A stretch of 64,000 nucleotides of DNA from Dactylonectria macrodidyma (taxonomy: Eukaryota; Ascomycota; Sordariomycetes; Hypocreales; Nectriaceae): positions 1,302,001-1,366,000 of the forward strand of contig JAGMUV010000021.1 in assembly GCA_020744425.1 (NCBI GenBank). Direction: 5' to 3'. The notes under the pieces were generated by a model. That model was not told where the DNA came from. It saw only the letters and a program-made list of their open reading frames with translations, and did not search any database. Positions 32,801-43,626 of this stretch are shown one piece after another. Within the stretch, counting starts at the first letter, position 1, and each line of letters opens with the position of its first letter. Made by a program: the position numbers and the translations under genes.

Positions 32801-33640
32801 GCGGTAGAATGCGGCAAGAAGACTGCTGTGGTCGAGCCTGAGCTGATGTATAACGTAGAGTGGTTATCGAGGGCGTTTGAGCGCGAGGCTAACTTTATTG
32901 CATCTCGCTACCAGGTCCACCACCATACTACTACATGTATTAAGTACTCTATTAAGGAAGTTTTAAAGGCGGGCCTAGCAAAGTGTAGAACGCAGCTATA
33001 CTGTTTCCAGGCTCCTTAGAGACTTGTGCTAGAGACTGGCTTTATAGACGACGGCCTGCTCGAAGTGAAGAGAGATTATTATATAGTTAATTAGCATAAC
33101 CAGAGCATGGCTATAGGGCTATGGCATAACTATGATATATTAATAATTCTCACTCAGAAAAAAGGGCTAGAGCTCATACATTACATTCGCAACTACGCTA
33201 CGAAGCTTAACGCTCCTATGTGGAAGCGGCTCGCCCTTGCCGCAGAGCTATTAGACCTGGCCCGCCAATAGCAAGGGGGACCAGGCAATCCAGGTACCAC
33301 GTCGACATCAACGATAGGAGGTGAGACTAAATCATTCTTACTACGCATCGCAAACCGCATTTTCACAAGCAGAGAGCTCTCGCAACCCGAGGTACTTGGC
33401 TATCTGCTTGGCTTCGGGACTGACTTCACAAACGTTCCTGCTTGGACTTGGGTACATCTCAATTCCTTATACTGGGCCTGCGCCAAACAGTGGCCCGGTC
33501 TACAGGAAGCAGTATTAGCACTTGGTCGAGATCCGCAACCAGATAACAGTCCATGTAAGAGAGGAGACCTGACGAGGAGTCGAAGAGCATGCCTGGGCAG
33601 CGAAGCGAGGTTCACAGACTTGTTAACGTAGAATTATGCC
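29849..33640 (+). pseudogene. Helitron Rep-region remnant (DUF6570-like plus HUH domain, no helicase)
   Basis: The reading frames run in one direction in order: a Gln/Arg/Glu coiled coil (29.85-30.2 kb), a Cys-rich fungal Helitron N-terminal region (CSVCYLQKKP, CKRCFPEG, CFSCRAAF at 30.7-30.9 kb; DUF6570-like), then the Helitron_like_N Rep region with AIWFTLNPNDINNPVKL and the HUH metal site HLHGLLWL (32.64 kb). TAG codons at 33017-33019 and further on stand in Trp-like positions. After about 33.6 kb the homology ends before any Pif1-type helicase (SF1) motif. It is therefore a 3'-truncated, mutated rolling-circle transposon; no CTRR end or terminal hairpin was found. Confidence 0.7.
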
Positions 33641-34731
33641 ACTATTGGTCATAGGACAAGTTGAGTTATTGATTTGAAGCTTAAGAATGGTCCAGCTGCA
33701 GCTGTGACGCAAATCACCCTTATGTACTGCTACATCTCCTGACCTTGCGGGTAAATCAGGTGGTGGTTGGAGAATGCTGAAGGACCCCTTTGTGGGTCCT
33801 GCCTCAGGACTTGTGGAGAGCCTTTGGCACTTCGACCATGTCAGCACGGGCCGATTATCTTCCCCGGAGAGGGGTCTCGGAGTTGCGACCCTGACACGGA
33901 GCCAGCCATCAACGGAACGAGGAAGGAATGGAGGCCTTGCCGGAACCTTCTCGCAGCTACGATCGCGTTTGCGAAATGCACAGGACCACTGGAATATGGG
34001 CAAATAGCAAGTGGTGAGTGAGCGAGGAGACGAAGAGATCGTAGTGCCGGCCCACCACCACCATCTCCGCAGTTGGGACGCGGCTAGAAAGGACTCACTG
34101 GCACTTGAAGGGGCAGTCATCCAGGTGGAGCTTTCAGTAGGTGGGAGGCAACACAGTCCAGAGTGGCACATGAACAATCACGTACAGAGCTCCATTGTGC
34201 ACGAGCCAAAACAGCTGAGAGATGAGTCGGCGAGGTGGGGAAAAGACATGTGGGAGGAAGCGGGCCAGGAAAATGACAGGCTGCTGTAATCTCCGACTTT
34301 CCCCGACTGCCGCTAAATGCCACATAATAGCGGGGAACATTTAAAGCGGCGATGAGAATAGTCCCATCCATGTGGCCTGGATGCCGTTTTGCCCTTCTTT
34401 GAGTGACATGGCCACATTAACAAACCTTTCACCACTTGAACCACTGCTCGCTTGACGCAAATTTAACACAAAAATTTACGGTTGTCTTGCGACAGGTTGC
34501 TCGATAAGTGAAACTGTGCTCCGTACAGGAGGGGCAAGATCCCTGCAAGAGGTAGCTAAGCTCAAAGTATCCGTATACCTATGCAAAGAAGTGATGGACC
34601 CCGCTAACATCCTACACCAAGTACACGGTTCAATTTCCTCTTGTGCTGCGTGACAGCTGGTCACCCTCTACGTTTCACGACCATACCGTTTTCAGCTGCA
34701 TCTCAGTTTATGTTGGCGTGGGCTCGTCTCG
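33641..34731. other. Intergenic, no gene seen
   Basis: Frames on both strands (for example 33623-34177 minus) have biased but unrecognised composition. The last ~150 bp is presumably the promoter of the Ran-like gene. Confidence 0.35.
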
Positions 34732-36274
34732 ATGGCAGCACAAGACAACTCCGCGAGGACATTCAAGATCCTGCTTCTTGGCGAGAGGAATGTAGGGAAG
34801 GTATGACGTGTTTGTGAGGATCAAATGTGTGACGACAAAGATCTCATAATATGTTAGTCTTCGCTTGCAAACTGGTGCCAATCTTAAGAATTTCGACCGG
34901 AGTATTGTCCGAGCTCTACAGCATCGGCACACCATTTCTTGTTGAACTCGGTAAAACGATCCTTTTCTTGCTGGGTATCTGAGCATCTGCTTATATACAC
35001 TCTTGTAGAACTGTGGTCCTATACATTTCGATTTATGGGACATTCCCGGCGAAATTGACTCCCAAGATATTCAAGAAACATACGTTAAAGGCGCTGATGC
35101 CGCCGTATTGATGTTCGATTTGCAAAGCAGATCGACGCTGGATAGTATCCCTCGCTGGTACGGTAGGTCAGATGCATCTTACTGAAAACCGGCACCAAAT
35201 TTCAGCTAATATACATTCATAGAGAAAATCCAAACTTCTGCCGGAGGAGAATTGCCTATGGCTCTCTGCGGTAACAAGGTTGACCTCCCGTACCGCAGGT
35301 TGGGCCCAAAGTCGATCACATTTCACCGGGAAAAGGGCCTTTCTTACTTTGACATGTCGGCAAAATCAGACCTGAACTTAAGAAAACCTTTCATTTGGCT
35401 TGCAAGCAGAGTTTTGGACAGTCTATCTCTGGTATGATTTCCTCAGGCCGTTATCTGTGGCTCGATTCTCATCAGGCTTTGCTTTTAGGGACTCGTACAG
35501 GAAGAGACAGCAGCTCTATCTGTTGAGGCTGTTCCACACCTTGAGATTGGGCCTGTAAAGCCGACTATCAGTTTAAAGGATGAGGGCTCATCCACACCCT
35601 TCCCTTCTAACACGGCCGTTGAGTCTGGCATCCGGCGACGTCTAGAGTGCATGGCCGAGAGTCTCCAGCAGCACCCCAACATTCGAGTGACAGAAGCAAA
35701 GATTAGTGCTTCAGCACCGCAGTCTGAGATTGATGAAGCTAAAAAATATGCCAACGGCCGCTTACCTAGCGGTGTGGAAGAGTTCTACAAGCAAGTCGGC
35801 TCTTTTCGTCTCGAATGGGAGCTTATTTCGCCTGAAATGGCTATAGGTGACATTCCCTCTACCGGCCACATTCGAATCCTCACAATCCTCGAGATTTTCG
35901 GCGACAATTGGCGCGATATCACCTGGTTTCCTCTTCCGGATTATGTCGAGCCGACTCCGGATGATGAGTGGAGGCTCAGATTTCGCAACGTCTTACCATT
36001 TGATTTCTTTATTCCTGAGGCTTGCATGTGCTTTATTCAAGAGCCCGCTGGAACGCCAGAAGACTACGTTGCCTATCACTACTTTGGCGAAGAACTTTAT
36101 AAGACGCGCTATACGTTCGGAGACTATGTTGAGAGGCTTTTAGCATCGCATGGGTATTGGTATTGGATGGAGACTCTCTGCTCCGAGTCTGCGGATAGTG
36201 CTCAGGTGGATTCATTCAGGGCTAATATGCCTAGAATCTTTGCGGGTTATGATGACAGCCTATTTCAGCCATGA
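34732..36274 (+). pseudogene. Ran-like GTPase fused to a SMI1/KNR4 (SUKH)-like domain, one in-frame stop
   Basis: Five exons (34732-34800, 34858-34950, 35009-35162, 35223-35431, 35489-36274) joined by 57-60-nt introns give 436 codons. Residues 1-175 line up with Ran almost number for number: P-loop GERNVGKSS with K23, WDIPGE at 64-69, NKVD at 123-126, SAKS at 151-154, then KPFIWLASRVL. Deviations: TAA at codon 33 (34885-34887, Ran Gly33), Ser for Thr42, and WDIPGE for Ran WDTAGQ (Glu at the catalytic Gln69). The acidic Ran tail is replaced by a linker and, from about residue 255, a SUKH-like domain: LPSGVEEFYKQVGSFRLEWE, GHIRILTILEIFGDNW, PFDFFIPEACMCF, YTFGDYVERLL, GYWYW. SUKH proteins act as immunity or scaffold modules. 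Splicing around the stop is not apparent, so it is probably a young pseudogene or contains an error. Confidence 0.65.
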
Positions 36275-38223
36275 TACCATTCGGAACTTGACAATGCGGT
36301 GGAGGCTCAAGTAGTTGAAATTCTGGGGACGATTCTTCTAGGATACCCTGTGAAGATCCGACTTCGAGGGAGCACGAGATATACTGCGATGACCGAAAAG
36401 TCGGAAACTGTATGTCCGTTGATGTTTGTTGTCCTGGTCCGATGCGGCCAATTGCAGAGGCCACTCGATTTCCAGACGATTGTCTCCCTCCTGAATGCGA
36501 CTATGAGTCCGGAACCGACTTGGTCGCCTCACACTTGTGATCTCCAACAAATAGACACCCCGGCCAGAAGATACCACACCCGGTTCAGCTGCTTCTCGCC
36601 CGGAACGAAACGATAAGACTCAAGACGAAGAATCCCCAACCATACGAACTCGAGCCAGAGAGTAGTCAAGATCAGGCTCGTGTCTTGGATAGATCGGTCA
36701 GAATTTCCCATGGTGGTGAAGGTGTACGTGAGTTCGCTAAACCAAATGATGGGGGATAGGCGGTGGCGCAAGCTTCCACTTATACAACCAGACCCATGGT
36801 CACCCGTGTTGTGCGAATAACAGGGACTGATAGACAAGGGAACCTATCCCATGATGGGGTGGTGCGTCCTCTTGCCACTAGCCTGAAACGAAGTAAGGCC
36901 TCTCATGCACCCCTATTTCGGGGCGATGGTGCTGGTAGTCCGTATTTAAAGGGCGAGCAATTCTATGTCCCCTCCCATAAAGATTTCCTTCAGCCAGCTC
37001 AACTAAACCACCATCATCTAACATCATTTGAACATCAGCTAACGATGGAGGACCTTTTTTGGGTTTGTTGTCAGGCACATCTATCCCCCAAACTCACGAA
37101 AGAATGCTGCTTACGTTAATAGTGCTGGCACAGAACCAGGAGTGGGATTCAAATTTGTTTGAACCTGGAATATCTCGACTACCGCTGTCCTTGTTGCAAA
37201 TCGGTTACTCAAGACGGACGACCTGTTCATTTTGGCACCCTATCAGTTGGGTGCTCCCAGATCGCAACGGAACAGATCGCAACGGAGCAGCTTGTCCGAC
37301 ACATACTATGGAACTCGAATCAGGATAGCATTGTCTTTATTCGGCTGTCGGCGAGGCAAGTTATCAACCCAGGTGCTCTATTACACAGGAAACGTACTCG
37401 AAGAGATTCAAGGCCAATCAATTGCATCAGTTGATGGTGTCTCCATGAAGAGAAAGAAGGCCGTAAGCCAAGTTTGCTCAATCAAGTTAAAATTCAGAGG
37501 AGGGGAAACCGCTTGGCGTGTATTCTCCAGCGCTTCTCAGCCCATTAGAGCAGTACCAAAGAGAGATGGGCAGTGGATAACAGGATGGAGAGTGACGGAA
37601 CCTGGCGAACGAGGATACGGGCAGGCAAACTAGGATACGGAGTAGATAGCATATAACTGAATTCCTACTTTCTTTTTCTCTGCTATGATTTTGATAACAG
37701 ACTCATGCTCACCCTGTTAAGGGGCAACTTGCTTATATTCTGTAGGATAGCTTGCTGTCTGCAGGAAAGTCTGACATAAGAGTGATAGTTTAGCCGCGAG
37801 ATCTTTAAATTTGGATGTTGTGCATGTCTCACAGCACGGTAGAGGCACAAATTTTCTATGGCTTCATGTCAATTTACTAATGTGAATGAAACGGCAAGCC
37901 TGCTCACCCCGTTCCCAGATTACGGCAGCTTTCTGCTTTTCCTCCGGTCTCCACGCTAGCACCACTGGTTGGCTGTTCAGTGTCCAGGCCGAAACGGGCG
38001 CCTTGACTGCATTAAGACATTGCAGTCGACGTCTCTAGATGGATGTCCAGGCCGAGCTCGTTTTTGGAGGAAAAGAGGAGGAATGTGGCCAGATTCAGTG
38101 GAGTCGACTTTTATACTCAATATACTTAATATACTCAATATATCAAAGTGTGTGATTTGGATTATTAGGCAAAGTTTTACCTAAGCCAAATTTTGGAGGG
38201 GGAGTAGCTGGAAAAAAAAGAAT
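36275..38223. other. Gene-poor interval, no gene recognised
   Basis: Short frames only. A 15-bp direct duplication (ATCGCAACGGAACAG / ATCGCAACGGAGCAG) lies at 37260-37290. A TATACTCAATATACTTAATA-type microsatellite lies at 38110-38145. No domain was recognised on either strand. Confidence 0.4.
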
Positions 38224-38941
38224 TCAATTACTAGTGAGTATCTGTGTCAGAACTTGACTATCGGGAGTACCTTCCAATTTATAACAGCCGTTGATAACAA
38301 AGTGTGGAACAGAGACAATGCCTTCCTTATGCGATTCTCAATTGTCCTGGTCAACTTTAGTTACTCCTCCGTTACTATCAAGCCAGTCTTTGACCTCGAT
38401 CTTGTCTAAACCAGTTTCTCTACCACAAGAAATGAGAGTCTTGTGAGAGGTGATGTCACCGTCTTCCTCAAAATGCGTGCGAAAAATTATCGATAAGAGA
38501 CGTTCCTCAGTTTCCGCTGATTTTTTCTTCCTAAGGTATAAAAGCCTGTGGACGTCTTTCGTATTTCCGATTTTCCCCTCGAGGCTGTACCTGATCCCTT
38601 CCGCCTCACCCAAAGCTCTTAATTTCGAATGAACATTACTCATAACGTCAGAACTCATTTTGTTCAAGAGATATTCCCCTCGGTCAATTCCAGACTTTGG
38701 CAAAGCAGGATTGATCGACATCGTACGATAAGTGACTCTAATTCTCGTGAGAAGGTTGTCAGGAGTATTCTTCTGAATAAAGCTGATTGCATTCTGCAAG
38801 CGCTTCCAACCTAGGTAACACTTTAACAATAAGCACAAGAAATCCCCCCCCCCCCCCCCCCAATCGATATCGGATTTGTAGAGGAAGACTTACCCAAGGG
38901 CATCCAACGTCAAGCGTCAACACAATATGGAAGTCCCTCAT
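38224..38941 (-). pseudogene. DsbA/FrnE-like thiol oxidoreductase with premature stop
   Basis: Exon 1 (38941-38894) and exon 2 (from 38820) join across a 73-nt intron to rebuild the CPWC active-site motif exactly at the splice (GCPW | CYLGWKRL). The body follows the FrnE family: NPALPKSGIDRGEYL, LGEAEGIRYSLEGKIGNT, HRLLYL, EEDGDITSHKTLI. A TGA at 38338-38340 ends the frame at 176 codons, but the same frame continues with KEGIVSVPHFVING, the conserved cis-proline region, to TGA 38224-38226, giving the usual ~214 residues. The TGA could come from CGA by C-to-T. The intron holds an 18-C homopolymer (38844-38861). The enzyme family oxidises or isomerises small-molecule or protein thiols. Confidence 0.75.
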
Positions 38942-39804
38942 ATTGCAAAGCCTTGGTGAATACTTTAGTACGATGTTAAACCTGAATGTTGACGGTTGCT
39001 AGAGGAAAGCGAGTCTTATGAGCCAGACTCTTAAAGCATGCCGCTAGATCAAAAGACTGGGCCATGGGTTTATAAAGTGTGTATCTAGAGCGCTACTCGT
39101 GTGGGGGAATGCACTGCATAAAGTCCGTGTAAACCGACATAGTGACAAGAACCCACCCAGATGCATAGAAGGTAGTAGATAGACGGGAGCTGACGGATAC
39201 ACACACAAATCACACACACACTAACTTATGGAAAAATTATTCGAAAACGACGTAACAACTCGCTATCGTATTCAGTAACAAGACATAAACATACTCCCAA
39301 TCTGCCCGAAGATCGGTAATTATATTACGAATTCCCTCATAAAGTGGCCATCTTTGTTATGTAGTTCGGGAACATTTCCTGAGATATGATAAACCATGAT
39401 TTGGCATCTCGGTAATTGTTTGCATCCGAGGGAGATATGCGTGACTAACCCAGGCGCCACGTTACACATCTAGCAAAGCTTGATTAGACTTCTCAATTTA
39501 CCGCAACAAATAAAAGTATTTGATTAGTTTGCAGAATGTTGATTATCGGCGGTAGAAGCACAAGTTCCCTAATGCAGTAAACCATCAATTAGTCCGGCCT
39601 AGGAGTTAGCTAGGCTTCCCCATCAGGTCGCAGTATCATCAATCACGGATGTAAAAAATATCCTCGCTTAATAATGATAAGAACCTGCACTTTATAAATA
39701 TTTGGTATTAAAGACATTATCCTGTCTATCAAGAGACTCGAATGCATAAACGCATCTCTAAGACCTTTCAGAGTTCTTTAGATTCCTTCAATACCTCGTT
39801 AACC
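38942..39804. other. Intergenic, AT-rich
   Basis: Between two divergent pseudogenes (DsbA-like minus, NmrA-like plus), so it would be their shared promoter region. A CACACA tract lies near 39200-39222. No gene is seen. Confidence 0.4.
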
Positions 39805-40778
39805 ATGATAATGGCATCTTTTCGAAAGGTTGCGCTTATTGGCGTACGTATGCGAGCGCTTAAGATGGCATTTGCTAACACTTGCTTAACAGAAAGGCCT
39901 TTTAGGCAGTGCTGTCCTCGAGTCGTTGTATAAACATGGCTTCGAAGTAACTGTTCTTAGCCGCGACCCTGCTTCTATTAGCGGTCTCCCTGCAGGAGTA
40001 TCTGCCTCTAGAGTGGATTATTCTTCTGTCGATAGCTTGACCAGTGCTCTTCGTAGTCAAGAAGCGGTAATCGCTACTCTTAGAGTAGCTAGAATTCTTG
40101 GCCAAAAGGTTATCATTGACGCTAGTATTAAAGCTAGAGTTAAATGCTATATTCTGTCTGATTAGGGCTCTATTACTACGGATTCTAAAGCCGCCTCCCT
40201 TCTGCAAAACTACCCTCTAGTACAAATTCAGAATTATCTCAAAGAAAAGGCTGCGAAGGGTGAACTCGAGTATACTATTCTGTCTATTAGCGGTTTCTTA
40301 GACCTGCTCCTCGACATGCCATTTCTATTGGATTTTTTAACTTCTTCAGTCGAATTCTTTAACAAAGGTCAACATCCTTTCAGTATGACTACTCTGGCCG
40401 GTATTAGAACGGCAGTCGCAGGCACTCTTAAGGCACTAGCGGAAACAAAAAAACCGCAATATCTTCATTTATGAAGCTATCGTCATATAGTCAAAAATAG
40501 TATCTATTATTAAGAAATATTCTCCGCTAGGAACTCGGTAGCAGGAGACATACTTCAACGCTAAAACTGAGTTCGAAAAGGCCCTAGAAAATGTAGTGAA
40601 GGACCCTAGCAATTTTGGTCTTATCTTACCCTTGTTTAAAGCCTCGCTTCTTAGTGGCAAATTTACTGCTACGTACTCCTCGGTAGATAATGGCCTAGTG
40701 GGCCTTCCCCTTTTGGATGATGAACACTTAGAGTGCAAGCTCGCTAGAAAGATTCAGGAGAAGACGCACAGTATCTAG
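39805..40778 (+). pseudogene. NmrA-like / isoflavone-reductase-like pseudogene
   Basis: Exon 1 (39805-39843) and exon 2 (from 39893) splice across a 49-nt intron to give VALIGKGLLGSAVLESLYKHGF, a GxxGxxG nucleotide loop, then VTVLSRDP and a helix-strand pattern of the NmrA/CipA type. TAG at 40163-40165 (SD*GS, Trp position), a frame change in an A-run near 40448, and two later TAG codons kill it. After the shift the C-terminal part FNAKTEFEKALENVVKD to 40778 is readable. Such proteins reduce phenylpropanoid-like substrates or act as redox sensors. It sits head to head with the DsbA-like gene. Confidence 0.7.
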
Positions 40779-41877
40779 ATTAGCTTAAACAGCCAATAGG
40801 GAGAGGCCTAGAGCGTATGGAATCTTAACATAGGCTGATGCAGGCATAAGAACAGGGGCGCCAGTATATCTAGAATAGAACCGGCGGTATGGACTGATTT
40901 GACGGTTTTTTGCTCTTAAGATGCTTACATCGTTCTAATAATTCTACTGGATTTATTTAAGCCACTAAATGTATAGAAACTAATTCTAAAGACGTGATGT
41001 CATCTTAGTAGTGGAAATACTCGGTTCGGAATATGGGGAGATGATAATAGTTATGTTTTCACCTACCCTCATAGTACCCTTTTGTGCATACTGTATACCT
41101 ATATATTATCTATAGCTATCGATGCTACAAAATCATAGCATAGTTTAGAGATTAATGCATTTACTATAGTTGTTTGAACGATGTAGTCGAGCCGTGGGAT
41201 GCATGTTGGAAATTAAAGATAACCGTGGTTATTTGGGGCAAGTATCTCATTCCTGAGATAGCCTGATAGTATCCTAAGAGGGCTTGTGCCGAGCTTAGCC
41301 AAGGAAACCCGCTGTGTGGTGTCCACCCATGCCTCCGTAAGATATTTTCCGCCTCAATGCGTCCGACCTTTTCATGGCTCCAGAAGTTCAATCACCTCAC
41401 CACCCTTAGTTAGTTAAGCGTAGGGGTGCAAAATGGCTTGAGGAGGCAAAGTACCTAAGTAATTCATAGCTAGTATAGGTAGTTGCTAGTATCTCTCGTT
41501 ATCTATAACTGTACTATCATAGATCGGGTTAACTTAGGCCAACATGCCTTGGCAACCAGTATAGACTAAACGCAATTGCAATTTGTCGCACTTTCATGGA
41601 GATTTTGACGGCTTTGAAGCCCTTGATTCCTAGCTAAATATATGACTGAAGTTGGCTTGTTTTACCCTTCCTTAGATATAAGTCGTATTCGTCAGCTGTG
41701 ATGAGGTGGTCGTCGGGAGAACCTTATTCATCCTGTGGGTCACACAGCCCGAGGGTCGGAGCAGTCTTAGTCGTACAATGAGACACAATCCAGGCTTATT
41801 ATCCATAATTGGTTTACGATTAAAAACCCAAGAATCAATAGAATTCAACCTCCCCGATTACCCCCAAACATCGATAT
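40779..41877. other. AT-rich intergenic DNA, no gene seen
   Basis: Between two convergent NmrA-like pseudogenes. Only short chance frames are present (for example 41164-41391 minus). Confidence 0.4.
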
Positions 41878-42636
41878 TTATTTACCTGGATTACTGACGG
41901 CTGGCATTTGGTGCGCCCATTTAGCGCTCTGGTCCAAGGCTGTATCCACTAGCCACTTAGCCAAAATACTTCTATTTACTCCTGAAGTAAAGCCTGCAGC
42001 TCTGACTGGCCTAGTAAAGACGTTACCTTGATTCCGATCAGCCAACCAGGCGGCTGCATCACTTGTACCAGAGAGCATTCCCAAACGATATACCGTCCAC
42101 TCGATAGAGGCACTATTGATAGTTTCGAAGTATTCTTGGATGGCTAGGATGTTATGGTAGCCACTATTTGCGATCACCCGAATCAGCCCGGCGATGGAAG
42201 CACGCGAAACGGAAGTTCGATCTTTAGGACGATAAATGACCGTCGTCGCCAGAGCTAAGAAGCGGCGCACATCATGTTCTTGCATTATAGGGATGATTGT
42301 TCGATAGTAGTTAGCGAAAGCCTCTCTGGGTTGGCGATCGCTGCTAGGCCCGAGTAGAGAAATAATGGCCTAAGATTTGGCAATGGCTTGAGATAAGTCA
42401 CTGCGATTAGCCAGGTCCCCCTTAACAACCTTCTCTCACGGTGGTTAGAGGACTATCATAATGATTCAGCTCTGGAGACGTACCTCTAGGAGAGGGTTAT
42501 TGGTGAGATCATTGGGGATCTTGTTTGGATTTCGATGGAACGCCAATGCAGGCACTTTTCGATGGAGAAGCTCTCGTAATACGCAGATACCTGCTAGTCC
42601 GGTGGCGCTGAGGACTAGAACTTTTTCGCTGACCAT
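41878..42636 (-). pseudogene. Second NmrA-like / NAD(P)-binding reductase pseudogene
   Basis: ATG 42634-42636 opens with VLVLSATGLAGICVLRELL (a TGxxG-type nucleotide loop) and AFHRNPNKIP. After a ~51-nt intron (donor GTACGT after NPLLE) it reads KVVKGDLANRSDLSQAIAKS, one TAG near 42373 (before AIISLLGPSS), then YRTIIPIMQEHDVRRFLALATT, IEWTVYRLGMLSG and ends at TAA 41878-41880. The total is about 230 residues, normal for NAD(P)-binding domain 10 proteins. The single TAG fits Trp-to-stop. It is only distantly related to the pseudogene at 39.8 kb. Confidence 0.6.
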
Positions 42637-43131
42637 GGTGGTCCCGTCTGTAATGTTAACCGGCTGTGGAAGGTTTTGCTGTTCGATGCTGTGATAGTTA
42701 TATCTAAAGATGGTTGAAAAAAGAAAGAATACAAAAGCTGAATAATGCAATCTTCTTAACAGGCGGAACACGTTGTCGAATGACTAATGACACCGAGCAT
42801 ACCCCGTATACGGGCATCGGAAAGGAGATTGTATCCGCATCTGGCGAAATTCATGGCTGTAAAGTACATCCGACGGTACGACATAGGATATGAATAACAA
42901 TTTGGCTTTGCCAAACCCAGCCAATCCATTATATGCTATGGTTGACCTGATAGCAGCAAATCATGTTGTCAGGCATATTCGGGCCATTTATTATTTAGTT
43001 ATTTAATCCCCCCCTTGGATTCCTCGCAGTACCCCTCATTTCTGACCCATTCTAACAGGAGGGTTATTACATGGGATAGCTCGCGCTGTCGTTTGGTTAG
43101 CTCTTCTCTCAATATTATCCTGGTAAAATAC
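42637..43131. other. Intergenic, no gene seen
   Basis: Upstream of the second NmrA-like pseudogene. No further feature is recognised. Confidence 0.35.
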
Positions 43132-43322
43132 TGGTGCTAAACTTAATCTACCTATATGAAAGCGGGAGTTGTGATGAGAGCGGACTTTGGGAATAAGCAT
43201 TAATCATCTCTCTGCCTTATTATGTGAGTGCAAACTTAATCTACCCGTGTGAAAGCGGAAGTCTGTAATGAGAGTGGACTTTGGGAATAAACATGACTAG
43301 TCTCTCCGCTTTGTCATGCTGC
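43132..43322 (+). repeat. Two-unit tandem repeat, ~96-bp period
   Basis: The unit GTGCTAAACTTAATCTACC..TGAAAGCGGGAGT..GGACTTTGGGAATAA (43132 onward) is repeated from 43229 with several transitions. It lies upstream of the Zn2Cys6 pseudogene and could be part of its promoter. Confidence 0.75.
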
Positions 43323-43626
43323 GGATACAAATTGTATTCGGTCAAAGTGGTGGTTTAATGAGGATAATCCTTAAAACCATTGCTTTATATCTTTATTAGG
43401 AGAAGATATAATGATTTGATTAGCATTTTTCTTTAATTTCTTTTATCTTAAAGCTATACTTTGGTGCCTAACTATACTTTAAAAACTAGCAATCATCTGA
43501 CTTATTGATATTCAGAGGAAACAGAGCCTAAGATAAGAAGCGGAAACAGCGGCAAGCGAACAGTTAACGTAAGTCGTCTGGTGGCGAAAAATGTTGTGAA
43601 GAATATAAATATTCACTTAAAACTTA

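Noticed and set aside
33623..34177. A 184-codon minus frame
   Set aside because: Trp/Ser/Pro-rich low-complexity composition, no domain, no plausible start context.
36529..36837. A hydrophobic minus frame that might be a membrane protein
   Set aside because: Too short, no family pattern, and flanked by stops without good splice sites.
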